A stretch of 9,211 nucleotides of DNA from Methanobacteriota archaeon (lineage in GTDB: Archaea; Halobacteriota; Methanosarcinia; Methanosarcinales; Methanoperedenaceae). The stretch spans positions 1-9,211 of the forward strand of contig JAHIHJ010000110.1 in the NCBI GenBank assembly GCA_018899795.1, in the 5' to 3' direction. Position 1 is the first letter of the stretch. The number at the start of each line of letters is the position of its first letter. Shown in pieces: positions 1 through 6,081 of this stretch. Made by a program: the position numbers and the translations under genes. Below the pieces are notes generated by a model that searched no databases, was not told the DNA's origin, and worked only from the letters and a program-made list of their open reading frames with translations.

Positions 1-50
1 CATCGTTCGTAGGAGCGCAGCCTGCTGAAGTCTTTATCGAGCAGATACAC
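1..50 (-). CDS. possible 5' end of a gene leaving the window (partial, doubtful)
   Basis: On the minus strand a reading frame opens at a GTG (complement of 48-50) and runs without a stop to the window edge; it reads VYLLDKDFSRLRSYER, which looks protein-like in composition. No Shine-Dalgarno precedes the GTG, and an in-frame stop lies three codons upstream. Only 16 codons are visible, so chance is a real alternative. If real, it would follow the methyltransferase gene on the same strand and could extend that operon. No function can be assigned. Confidence 0.2.
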   Translation of the reverse strand, partial: MYLLDKDFSRLRSYER

Positions 51-121
51 ATGGCTCTAAGGGCAAGTTATAATCCGATGTATTCATAACGTAATTTCCT
101 GCTTTATTTTTCATTCAGCCT
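51..121. other. short gap downstream of the methyltransferase
   Basis: This gap follows the methyltransferase stop on the minus strand. It contains a 26-codon minus-strand frame starting MKNKAGNY that ends in TAA near position 38; it resembles nothing I recognise. No T-run follows the stop on the minus strand, so there is no visible terminator and read-through to the left is possible. Confidence 0.3.
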
Positions 122-763
122 TTAATCAGTTATCGACACATCCTTCTTTACCTTTATCACGAACTCATCAGCAAACATATTTTTCCACATCACAGCCATC
201 CCATACCACAGGAAATTCAATCTCTCCTTACAGAAATATACACTCGGCGTAACATCAAGCCATTCGATCCTGTACCCGGCATCATAAGCTAACTTTTTTG
301 CTGAATTCAGGTTATAAAAATGCAGGTGCGTCCTGTCAAACACGCCGCTATCAGCATATTCAAACTTACCGGAAAATATTGTCAGCCTGGAATGCCAGTT
401 AACTATGCTGGGCACGGAATAAATGAGAAAACCGTCATCTGAAAGATATTTCCTGATATCCTTAAGTACCTTTACCGGGTCTACCATGTGTTCCAGCACG
501 TTCCCCATAATGATGTGATCGAAAAACCCTTCGCTGTAAGGAAGTTGTGTTTTTTCTATATCGATATTCTGGATATCAACGCATTTGCCCTTTGCAATGC
601 ATGCCATTACTGTGTCCTTTTCAACGCAGTAAACCCGGCATTTCTTCTTTATCGACAGCATATTCGCAAGCCTGCCGTCAGCGCATCCTATCTCCAGCAC
701 TCTTGAACCTTGAGGTATCTGCTCATATATCTTACATCGCGAGGTAATTGTATCGATGTACAT
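122..763 (-). CDS. class I SAM-dependent methyltransferase
   Basis: This 213-residue protein is a Rossmann-fold methyltransferase of the Methyltransf_11/23 type. The SAM-binding motif I is VLEIGCADG (residues 22-30), an acidic residue at the end of strand 2 is E48 (CVEKD), and the motif IV region is FDHIIMGNVLEH (81-92), followed by a helix and the strand GFLIYSVPS (111-119). The DRTHLHFYN stretch (143-151) is common in this group, including members linked to glycans and small molecules, but the methyl acceptor cannot be read from the sequence. It is cytoplasmic, with no signal or membrane segment. The ATG at 763 lies 3 nt beyond the TAG of the split-barrel gene, so the two are very probably cotranscribed and translationally coupled. 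That links it to two flavin/F420-like split-barrel proteins, one of them membrane-bound. The family call is firm; the substrate is unknown. Confidence 0.9.
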   Translation of the reverse strand: MYIDTITSRCKIYEQIPQGSRVLEIGCADGRLANMLSIKKKCRVYCVEKDTVMACIAKGKCVDIQNIDIEKTQLPYSEGFFDHIIMGNVLEHMVDPVKVLKDIRKYLSDDGFLIYSVPSIVNWHSRLTIFSGKFEYADSGVFDRTHLHFYNLNSAKKLAYDAGYRIEWLDVTPSVYFCKERLNFLWYGMAVMWKNMFADEFVIKVKKDVSITD

Positions 764-766
764 CGT

Positions 767-1234
767 CTAACCCATTTTTACTGACTTGAAATGCGGTCCT
801 TTCCAGTACACCATTTTTTCGATCTTTATCTGTACTATCACATCGTTCTCCCCCATAGGTCTGTTCTCTATCACAGCCTGGTATTTTCCCTTGAATTCCA
901 TATAGATATCACGGTAGAGCTGCAGGGTATCCTCAGGAAGGAAATATATGGGTCCCCTTTCTGTTATTTCAGCAGTACCCTGCGCCATCACTCCTTCGTT
1001 ATTGAAGGGATTTTTCGTATCCCTGATATCCACAGTTATGCTGACATTCGGGTTCTCAAGCAGGTTCTTGACCTTTTTTGACATGTCGTTGGTGATAAAA
1101 AATATCTTCTGCGAAGGCTCGTCGTATACAAAGAAAACAGGCGTAATATGCGGGATGTCGTTCCTGTCGCTCGTGCAAACGTATCCGAAGTAGTTACCGT
1201 ACAGGATATTTAGCATTTCATCCGGGATTTTCAT
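767..1234 (-). CDS. PPOX-like FMN-binding split-barrel protein
   Basis: This 155-residue protein belongs to the pyridoxamine 5'-phosphate oxidase-like split-barrel superfamily (FDOR/PPOX). Typical features are an N-terminal helix (MKIPDEMLNIL), strand 1 (YFGYVCTSD), HITPVFFVYD (29-38), IFFITNDMSKKVKNL (44-58), VSITVDIRD (64-72), AQGTAEITE (84-92) and a closing KMVYWKG. Family members bind FMN, F420, heme or biliverdin; the cofactor here is not determined. I chose the ATG at 1234 because the split-barrel homology begins there and it lies 2 nt after the TGA of the upstream gene; an in-frame ATG at 1336 would add 34 residues encoded inside that gene. It is the middle gene of the operon, soluble, and a paralogue of the C-terminal domain of its upstream neighbour: both share H-x-TPV, a TRD/IRD motif and a final YW[RK]G. 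Single-domain proteins like this usually act as dimers. Confidence 0.88.
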   Translation of the reverse strand: MKIPDEMLNILYGNYFGYVCTSDRNDIPHITPVFFVYDEPSQKIFFITNDMSKKVKNLLENPNVSITVDIRDTKNPFNNEGVMAQGTAEITERGPIYFLPEDTLQLYRDIYMEFKGKYQAVIENRPMGENDVIVQIKIEKMVYWKGPHFKSVKMG

Positions 1235-1236
1235 GA

Positions 1237-2463
1237 TCACACCGGCACAGTTATCTGTTTTGCGCCTCTCCAGTATATTATCCTGACTGGTTTTATTTCT
1301 ACCAGTATCCTTGCGATTATCGGGGTTAACTGCCATGCTTTCGGAAGTTCTGATGTAGCGTATTTTCTTGTATATTCCGGATATTTTTTGAGGAACAGGG
1401 AACGTGCGGCAAGCATCTGGATAAAGCGAAAGGGTATGTCAGTAAGACCGTATATCTTTGCTTCGCCAGTGAACAGGACAGCTTTGTTCTCGTATATGTT
1501 ACTCATGTCCCGCGTGTCTATCAGAAATGCCACTTTCTTATTCTTATGCAATATTCTCAACTTCTTTGATTCTTTGGAAGTATTAAAAAAAATCCTCTGC
1601 CCATCGAAGATATACACAACCGGAGTGACGTGCGTGGCTCCGTGATATGCATTTCCGATATATGCGAAACTGGACTCCATTACGAGGTTGTAAATGTCCG
1701 GGGGCAGCCAGGGTACCTTTGAAACGATATACGCTGAAGTAACCGATGTCAGAACTATGAATACAAAGAATATCAGTATTATTGTCACAAGGAAATCGTC
1801 ATGCTGGATTATGGGTAAAAGAAGAAGTGATATCATTCCGAAAAAGACATTATTAATATCAAGCTTCCGAAGGTAGTTCAGTTCAGTATATGGCGTATGT
1901 TCAAGTTCACTTCTTTTCTCTGCAAGTTTTTTCAGGTTGATAGACCTCCAGAGCGCAAGTACTGATGTCCATACCCCAAGTCCCATCCTGTAGCATATGT
2001 CCCATATTAGAAGGCTCACGAAAAGAAGGAGGACCACATGCGGTTTTTCCCCAAGCCAGTATTCCAGCAGGCTCGATCCATAATTGAAAAGATACAACAT
2101 GAAGATTATGAAAATAACAAGTCCAGGGACAGCTTCATAGTGGTTCCTGTGAAAGAGTATTCCCCTGTACCGCTCAAGGAGTTCATTTTCATCCGTGCTC
2201 AATGGCGCCCTGAATTTGCGCAGTGTCGGGCCGAGCTGGAGTATCAGCAGGCTCCAGGATACTGCGACAAGTATCCCGAGAGAACCATAAAGCAGCGAGA
2301 CCTGTTTCAAGTCAAAGATGAAGCCCAGTATCAGACCAATGACAAGAAGAAGCAGTAACTGAAGAAGGATGCTGTACCTGTACGGCAGAAGAGAAAAAGG
2401 AGGGATGCTCCCCACGATTATTTCGTATATCCATTTCATCTCCTTTTTTTCATCGTTGCGCAT
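1237..2463 (-). CDS. polytopic membrane protein fused to a PPOX-like split-barrel domain
   Basis: This 408-residue protein has two parts. Residues 1-250 are hydrophobic, with about six membrane segments near 31-50, 56-77, 111-129, 142-170, 204-220 and 223-247, separated by basic loops (LRKFRAPLS; KKLAEKR). Residues 255-402 form a split-barrel of the PPOX type: SSFAYIGNAYHGATHVTPVV, then IFFNTSKESKKL, VAFLIDTRD, TGEAKIYG and IIYWRG. The fold usually binds a flavin, F420 or heme, so a membrane-bound redox or sensing role is possible, but no function is known to me. ATG 2463 has no Shine-Dalgarno; a TATA-like TTTATTATC about 28 bases upstream fits a leaderless transcript. A second in-frame ATG at 2439 directly abuts GGAG, too close to be ideal. 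It is the first gene of the three-gene operon and divergent from the lipoprotein gene. The split barrel is clear; the membrane domain's family is unrecognised. Confidence 0.85.
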   Translation of the reverse strand: MRNDEKKEMKWIYEIIVGSIPPFSLLPYRYSILLQLLLLLVIGLILGFIFDLKQVSLLYGSLGILVAVSWSLLILQLGPTLRKFRAPLSTDENELLERYRGILFHRNHYEAVPGLVIFIIFMLYLFNYGSSLLEYWLGEKPHVVLLLFVSLLIWDICYRMGLGVWTSVLALWRSINLKKLAEKRSELEHTPYTELNYLRKLDINNVFFGMISLLLLPIIQHDDFLVTIILIFFVFIVLTSVTSAYIVSKVPWLPPDIYNLVMESSFAYIGNAYHGATHVTPVVYIFDGQRIFFNTSKESKKLRILHKNKKVAFLIDTRDMSNIYENKAVLFTGEAKIYGLTDIPFRFIQMLAARSLFLKKYPEYTRKYATSELPKAWQLTPIIARILVEIKPVRIIYWRGAKQITVPV

Positions 2464-2608
2464 GCAGTGTTTTAATGTATGCCAATGATAATAAACAATA
2501 TCATATGGAGATAGATACCGGGAAAGATTATACGGGAAATGATAAACGGGGGAATATATCGATAAGGTTATTAATTAAAAGGTACAATAATAATAACGGT
2601 GAGTAATT
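2464..2608. promoter_or_regulatory. divergent promoter region, split-barrel operon / lipoprotein
   Basis: This 145-base AT-rich gap separates two divergent genes. For the minus-strand operon, TTTATTATC (complement of 2487-2495) is centred about 28 bases from ATG 2463, as expected for a leaderless archaeal transcript. For the plus-strand lipoprotein gene there are two TATA candidates, GGAATATATC (2551-2560) and TTATTAATTAAAA (2568-2580). The Shine-Dalgarno-like GGTGAG (2599-2603 plus the preceding base) precedes its ATG; the first TATA would leave a leader long enough to carry it. No operator-like palindrome stands out. Confidence 0.5.
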
Positions 2609-3094
2609 ATGCGTATCAAATTATATCCGGTAGTTTTTTTAGTTCTTGTGATCTCTTTATTATCCGCTGGATGCGTCCAGATTCCTGGAACATCGCCGAC
2701 AAGCGCGACCCCATCTGCTTCGGTCAGCCCTACGATATCTGAAACATCTCAAGCGGTAACACCAGTCGAGACTTCCAGAACCCCATTAAGTTACAAAGTG
2801 TTCATTGATGAGTATTATGGTTTCAGGAAGGTGATCGAAACGAGCTATAAAAAAGAGGTGGAGTATCAGAATCTTACATTGACAATCTATGCCGGAGATG
2901 TGGTTGAATGGGTGAACGACAACGATTATAAAATGACACTTGTAAGCGATCAGGGACTGTGGACTCCTGGTGACATCAGGGCGATACTTATGAATAGGGG
3001 ATTCAATTATACCTTCACAAATCCAGGCACCTATACTTTCCGAATCAAAGAGGAAACAAAGATAAAACCCCAGACCATCATTGTCAAACCATAA
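2609..3094 (+). CDS. cupredoxin-like lipoprotein without evident copper ligands
   Basis: This 161-residue exported protein starts with a short basic region and a hydrophobic segment ending in the lipobox LSAGC (cysteine at 22), then a Thr/Ser/Pro-rich linker (about 27-60), and then a C-terminal beta domain. GDVVEWVNDNDYKMTL (96-111) and FTNPGTYTFRI (136-146) match the plastocyanin-like layout. In copper-binding relatives the first stretch carries a histidine just after the N-D pair, and the last strand is followed by Cys, His and Met/His. Here those places read YKMT and KEETKIKPQTIIV, with no Cys or His; the mature protein has only the lipid-anchor cysteine. It is therefore likely a structural or ligand-binding cupredoxin fold anchored outside the membrane. 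ATG 2609 has GGTGAG 5 bases upstream. It is transcribed alone, divergent from the split-barrel operon. The fold is inferred; the lipoprotein call is strong. Confidence 0.72.
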   Translation: MRIKLYPVVFLVLVISLLSAGCVQIPGTSPTSATPSASVSPTISETSQAVTPVETSRTPLSYKVFIDEYYGFRKVIETSYKKEVEYQNLTLTIYAGDVVEWVNDNDYKMTLVSDQGLWTPGDIRAILMNRGFNYTFTNPGTYTFRIKEETKIKPQTIIVKP

Positions 3095-3260
3095 GATCAA
3101 ATGATAATGAGGAATCGTTATGATTAAATCGAAAACTTTAAGCCTATTACATAGGAACATATCTTCCGTGCAAAACAGTTTTAATGTTGAATAACACTCA
3201 CAAAGGTTACATTGCCATACCCGGCAGTGAAATGGAAAAATACAGATAGGAGGCGGTCAA
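3095..3260 (+). promoter_or_regulatory. intergenic region with probable UPF0058 promoter and strong Shine-Dalgarno
   Basis: This 166-base region contains no gene. CGAAAA followed by CTTTAAG (3130-3142) resembles an archaeal BRE plus TATA box and would give a leader of roughly 95 bases; CAGTTTTAATG (about 3177-3187) is a weaker alternative. A perfect AGGAGG at 3248-3253 lies 7 bases before the ATA at 3261 and sets the start of the next gene. Confidence 0.45.
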
Positions 3261-3536
3261 ATACACAAGGAAGAGTTAATTCAGCTGCACACACTGATGG
3301 TGCAAATGAAAAAATTTTTTGAAGTGAATGGTGTTGGTGAATTTATCCAGTACCAGAACCTTCAGATAAGCCCCATACATGTGCACCGCAGCAAAGCTGA
3401 ACACAAACATGCCATCTTCGTACTCGGTAAAGAGATCGCGACCGTAATGGCGCACGATGAGTTCTCAGGACCCGGGAGGACCTCGGTAAGGATGCAAGAA
3501 CTTGCATACCGTACCATCAGCGAAATGGCAAAATAA
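3261..3536 (+). CDS. UPF0058 family protein, apparent ATA start codon
   Basis: This small soluble protein matches archaeal UPF0058, whose members begin M-H-K-E-E-L-x-x-L-H. Here that N-terminus is encoded from 3261 as ATA-CAC-AAG-GAA-GAG-TTA, giving [I/M]HKEELIQLHTLMVQ and a 91-residue product. A perfect AGGAGG sits 7 bases ahead of the ATA, and no ATG, GTG or TTG lies in frame between the upstream stop (TGA, 3228-3230) and 3297. The ATG at 3297 has no ribosome site and would cut off the conserved N-terminal dozen residues. So the gene either starts at ATA or carries an ATG-to-ATA change (mutation or sequencing error). The protein has a helical N-terminus and a His-rich middle (PIHVHRSKAEHKHAIFVLG). 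Its function is unknown; the family is widespread in Euryarchaeota. It appears monocistronic and is followed by a T-rich stretch. Confidence 0.85.
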   Translation: MHKEELIQLHTLMVQMKKFFEVNGVGEFIQYQNLQISPIHVHRSKAEHKHAIFVLGKEIATVMAHDEFSGPGRTSVRMQELAYRTISEMAK

Positions 3537-3539
3537 TAA

Positions 3540-3561
3540 AAAAACGTTTTCTTTTTTCTTC
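3540..3561 (+). terminator. probable transcription terminator after UPF0058
   Basis: Just past the stop, the plus strand reads a short AAAACGTTTT palindrome running into a T/C tract (CTTTTTTCTT). Archaeal RNA polymerase terminates on such T-rich stretches, so this probably ends the UPF0058 transcript before the ftr promoter. Confidence 0.55.
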
Positions 3562-3579
3562 AGCCTCGAATCATTTCGA

Positions 3580-3668
3580 AGCATATATTAAGTAATAATC
3601 CAAAGATGCAATTTGATTGTTGGATCCGTTATTGAACACTTCCGGGTTCATCAATATGAGGGATTATA
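3580..3668 (+). promoter_or_regulatory. ftr promoter, leader and Shine-Dalgarno
   Basis: CGAAG followed by CATATATTAAG (about 3577-3591) fits an archaeal BRE/TATA pair. Transcription would start near 3612, giving a leader of about 55-60 bases. GAGGG at 3658-3662 is the ribosome site, 6 bases before the ATG at 3669. I see no stable hairpin in the leader. Confidence 0.55.
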
Positions 3669-4565
3669 ATGGAACTTAACGGAGTAGAGATAGAAGATAC
3701 ATTTGCGGAAGCATTTCCGATAAAAATAGCAAGAGTACTGATCACAGGCGCGACTAAGAAATGGGCTCTGGTCGCAGCACATGAAGCAACAGGGTTCGGA
3801 ACGTCTGTAATAATGTGCCCTGCTGAGGCGGGTGTGGAGAAAGTGGTCACAGGAAATGAGACCCCTGATGGAAGACCTGGCGCATATATCCAGATATGCA
3901 CTTTCGGTTATAAGTCGCTTGAAGAGCAGCTCTTAAAACGCATAGGGCAATGCGTCCTGACCGCGCCGACGGCTGCGGTGTGGAACGGTTTGCCAAAGGC
4001 TGAGAAACAGTTCGATACAGGGTTCAAGCTGAAATTCTTCGGTGACGGGTTTGAGTCAGAAGCGAGCATAGGGGGAAGAAAAGCGTATAAGATCCCCATG
4101 ATGCAGGGAGATTTCGTTGCTGAGCACAGCATCGGAGCGCAGGAGGCCATCGCAGGCGGGAACTTTTTCATTATGGCAGAGAACCAGATGGCTGCTCTTG
4201 CAGCGGCTGAGAACGCAGTAGATGCGATAGCACTTGAGGATGGGACAATTACACCCTTCCCGGGCGGCATCGTCGCCAGCGGTTCCAAGGTGGGCTCAAT
4301 AAACTACTCCAAGTTCATGAAAGCCACTACTAATGAGAAATTCAGCCCTTCGATCAAGGCAAAGATCAAGGATACGAATGTGCCTGCGGACGTTAAAGCC
4401 ATCTTTGAGATAGTCATAAATGGGCTTAGCGTTGAAGATATCAGCAGGTCAATGAAAGCAGGGATACATGCTGCTGTGACAGTCCCTGGTGTCAGGAAGA
4501 TAACCGCAGGGAACTACGGCGGAACGCTTGGACCGTTCAAGTTCCATCTTAAGGATATGATCTGA
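3669..4565 (+). CDS. ftr: formylmethanofuran--tetrahydromethanopterin N-formyltransferase
   Basis: Ftr transfers the formyl group between formylmethanofuran and tetrahydromethanopterin, the second step of CO2 reduction in methanogenesis or, in reverse, a late step of methyl/methane oxidation; it is cytoplasmic and usually a homotetramer. The 298-residue length is normal. The protein opens with MELNGVEIEDTFAEAF, a hallmark start, followed by ATGFGTSVIMCPAEAG (40-55), ETPDGRPG (64-71), RIGQCVLTAPTA (91-102), FFGDGFE (123-129), AGGNFFIMAENQ (162-173), PFPGGIVASGSKVGS (196-210) and the conserved FEIVINGL (246-253) with Glu247. It closes with GNYGGTLGPFKFHL. A good Shine-Dalgarno supports the start. 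The gene stands alone between its own promoter and a long inverted repeat, unlinked to other C1 genes in this window. All conserved motifs are intact. Confidence 0.97.
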   Translation: MELNGVEIEDTFAEAFPIKIARVLITGATKKWALVAAHEATGFGTSVIMCPAEAGVEKVVTGNETPDGRPGAYIQICTFGYKSLEEQLLKRIGQCVLTAPTAAVWNGLPKAEKQFDTGFKLKFFGDGFESEASIGGRKAYKIPMMQGDFVAEHSIGAQEAIAGGNFFIMAENQMAALAAAENAVDAIALEDGTITPFPGGIVASGSKVGSINYSKFMKATTNEKFSPSIKAKIKDTNVPADVKAIFEIVINGLSVEDISRSMKAGIHAAVTVPGVRKITAGNYGGTLGPFKFHLKDMI

Positions 4566-4585
4566 TAAGCATATCCGGGAGCAAA

Positions 4586-4670
4586 GAGAACAACGAACTG
4601 ATGAGAAACCAACGAACTATTTGAAATAGGTTGTTTCGAATATTGTTTCTGGTTCGTTGTTCTCGTTTTT
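4586..4670 (+). terminator. long inverted repeat with T-run downstream of ftr
   Basis: A perfect 13-base inverted repeat, GAGAACAACGAAC (4586-4598) and GTTCGTTGTTCTC (4652-4664), encloses further matched pieces: AGAAAC (4604-4609) with GTTTCT (4645-4650), and an apical CTATTT/AAATAG (4617-4629). A TTTTT run follows at 4666-4670. The whole would fold into an imperfect hairpin of about 80 nt and probably ends or protects the ftr transcript. CAACGAACT also occurs twice as a direct repeat (4591 and 4610). A dispersed repeat or small-RNA origin cannot be excluded. Confidence 0.65.
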
Positions 4671-4699
4671 GTAACGCAAAGGAAAATATAAACGCATTT

Positions 4700-4765
4700 C
4701 GATATTGTGATAAAACTATAAATAGTTCCTGTGAAATAGAAGATTCATTATAATGAGGTATTTTC
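4700..4765 (+). promoter_or_regulatory. promoter and Shine-Dalgarno of the trmO-like/fen/rnp4 operon
   Basis: AAACTATAAATAG (4713-4725) is a good archaeal TATA box and would start transcription near 4745. GAGGT (4755-4759) is a ribosome site 6 bases before a TTG at 4766. A second TATA-like AAATATAAAC lies further up at about 4683-4693. The only ATG next to the ribosome site (4753) ends after seven codons, so TTG is the supported start. Confidence 0.55.
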
Positions 4766-5047
4766 TTGAATCTTAAGATAAAATCCATCGGTGTTATTAA
4801 AAGATCCAGTTCCGGTTTTACCGATATCCTTATTTATTCAGATTTCGAGCGGATCCTGAGTAAGATCATGATAAAATTCGAGAAAGGGACGAACCTGCTT
4901 GTCGTACATAAAAACCACATGTCTCTTGATGATAATCAGGTACAGGTCTCAGATGCCGAACTTATAACCTGGAAAGGCAATCTCCTTACCGTAAAAGGCA
5001 TTGAAGCAGATGATGACTCACTCATTGATGTAAGGCTCAAGAAATGA
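4766..5047 (+). CDS. short TsaA/TrmO-like protein, apparently degenerate
   Basis: This 93-residue protein starts at TTG behind GAGGT. It resembles the TsaA (UPF0066/TrmO) beta-barrel family: the opening KIKSIGVIKRS matches the family's I-G-V-I-R-S start, ILIYSDFERIL matches the E-I-x-I-x-P-E-x-x-x-G-L segment, and TNLLVVHKN matches the H-x-I-V-L-Y-W-x-H strand. The ending AELITWKGNLLTVKGIEADDDSLIDV matches L-L-x-V-E-G-x-x-L-x-V-x-G-L-D-A-x-D-G-T-P-V-L-D-I. Missing is the central G-V-F-A-T-R-S-P-x-R-P-N-P-I-G loop that binds SAM, and the protein is well below the usual length. It is therefore unlikely to be an active tRNA m6t6A methyltransferase. It precedes fen by 20 bases with no promoter between, so the two are probably cotranscribed. 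The relationship rests on visual pattern only; it may instead be an unrelated small hypothetical. Confidence 0.6.
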   Translation: MNLKIKSIGVIKRSSSGFTDILIYSDFERILSKIMIKFEKGTNLLVVHKNHMSLDDNQVQVSDAELITWKGNLLTVKGIEADDDSLIDVRLKK

Positions 5048-5067
5048 TATTTTATTGAGGCGTCATT

Positions 5068-6081
5068 ATGGGAGTTGACCTCGGAGATCTTTTTGAGAGA
5101 AAAGAAATAGAGCTCCCTGAACTGAAAGGTAAAGTAATAGCAATAGATGCATATAATACCCTTTACCAATTCCTCAGCATAATCCGCCAGCGAGACGGCA
5201 CACCTCTACTCGATTCTCACGGTGAGATAACATCCCATCTTTCGGGTTTCCTGTACAGGACGACGAACCTTGTCGAAGAAGGCATCAAACCGGTCTTTGT
5301 TTTTGACGGGGTGCCCCCTGAGTTAAAATTCGACATTTTAAAAGAGCGCAAAAAAATACGGACAGAAGCCATGGCAAAGTGGGAGGAAGCAAAAATGGCA
5401 GGTAGCGAGGATGCTTTCAAGTATGCACAGGCTTCATCACATGTCAAAGGAAATATGGTAGATGATGCCAAAAGCCTGCTGGGTTTCATGGGTATCCCGG
5501 TCTTCACTGCTCCATCCGAAGGAGAGTCACAGGCTGCGTTCATGGTGCAAAATAAAGATGCATACGCTGCAGGCTCGCAGGATTATGACGCCCTGCTCTT
5601 TGGCACGCCTCTTGTCGTGAGGAACCTTGCAGTGACCGGGAAACGGAAACTTCCTGGTAAGGGCGTTTACGTGGACGTTAAACCTGAAATAATAGACCTT
5701 GAAGAAGGTCTCATTAAGCTTGAAATTTCAAGGGAGCAGCTTGTGGATATCGCTATACTTGTGGGGACAGACTACAATGAGGGGATAAAAGGGATCGGTC
5801 CGAAGAAAGCCCTGAAGTCGATAAAAAAACATGGAAGTATCGAAGGCGTGCTTAAGGAGCTTAATACTGATATAAAATACCTTGCGGAAATAAGAGACCT
5901 GTTCCTTCATCCTGATGTGACGCCGGATTACGAACTCAAATGGAGAAAGCCGGATGCTTCTGCCATTACGAAATTCCTGTGCGAAATGCACGACTTTTCC
6001 GGTGAGCGTGTTTCAAAGGCTGTTGAGCGGCTTCTTTATGCTTCGGATACGGGGCAGAAGACGCTGGATAAGTGGTTTTAA
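5068..6081 (+). CDS. fen: flap endonuclease 1 (FEN1/XPG family)
   Basis: FEN1 is a metal-dependent structure-specific nuclease that removes 5' flaps during Okazaki-fragment maturation and long-patch repair. The 337-residue length is normal. The XPG N-domain starts [16 protein letters not shown]. The two-metal site acidic residues are all present: D27 (AIDAYN), D80 (VFDG), E151 and E153 (APSEGESQ), D172 and D174 (SQDYDAL), and D235 (GTDYNEGI). A helix-hairpin-helix follows ([14 protein letters not shown], 239-252). The C-terminal eight residues QKTLDKWF form a PCNA-interacting PIP box. The ATG at 5068 has GAGG 7 bases upstream. The stop overlaps the start of rnp4 by one base (TAATG), so translation is probably coupled. 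No residue is missing, and it should be a functional enzyme. Confidence 0.97.
   Translation: MGVDLGDLFERKEIELPELKGKVIAIDAYNTLYQFLSIIRQRDGTPLLDSHGEITSHLSGFLYRTTNLVEEGIKPVFVFDGVPPELKFDILKERKKIRTEAMAKWEEAKMAGSEDAFKYAQASSHVKGNMVDDAKSLLGFMGIPVFTAPSEGESQAAFMVQNKDAYAAGSQDYDALLFGTPLVVRNLAVTGKRKLPGKGVYVDVKPEIIDLEEGLIKLEISREQLVDIAILVGTDYNEGIKGIGPKKALKSIKKHGSIEGVLKELNTDIKYLAEIRDLFLHPDVTPDYELKWRKPDASAITKFLCEMHDFSGERVSKAVERLLYASDTGQKTLDKWF

Noticed and set aside
8..32. GTAGGAGCGCAGCCTGCTG stretch resembling a bacterial REP-type element
   Set aside because: Only a 4-bp stem can form and there is a single copy in the window; the likeness is superficial.
1235..1336. ATG at 1336 as start of the stand-alone split-barrel gene
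   Set aside because: It would add 34 low-homology residues encoded within the upstream gene; ATG 1234 sits 2 bases after that gene's stop and at the start of the conserved domain.
3629..4288. Long minus-strand open frames opposite ftr
   Set aside because: They are antisense to a fully conserved ftr, have no ribosome sites and encode no recognisable protein.
5217..5991. Minus-strand open frames opposite fen
   Set aside because: fen has every catalytic motif; the antisense frames lack ribosome sites and family features.
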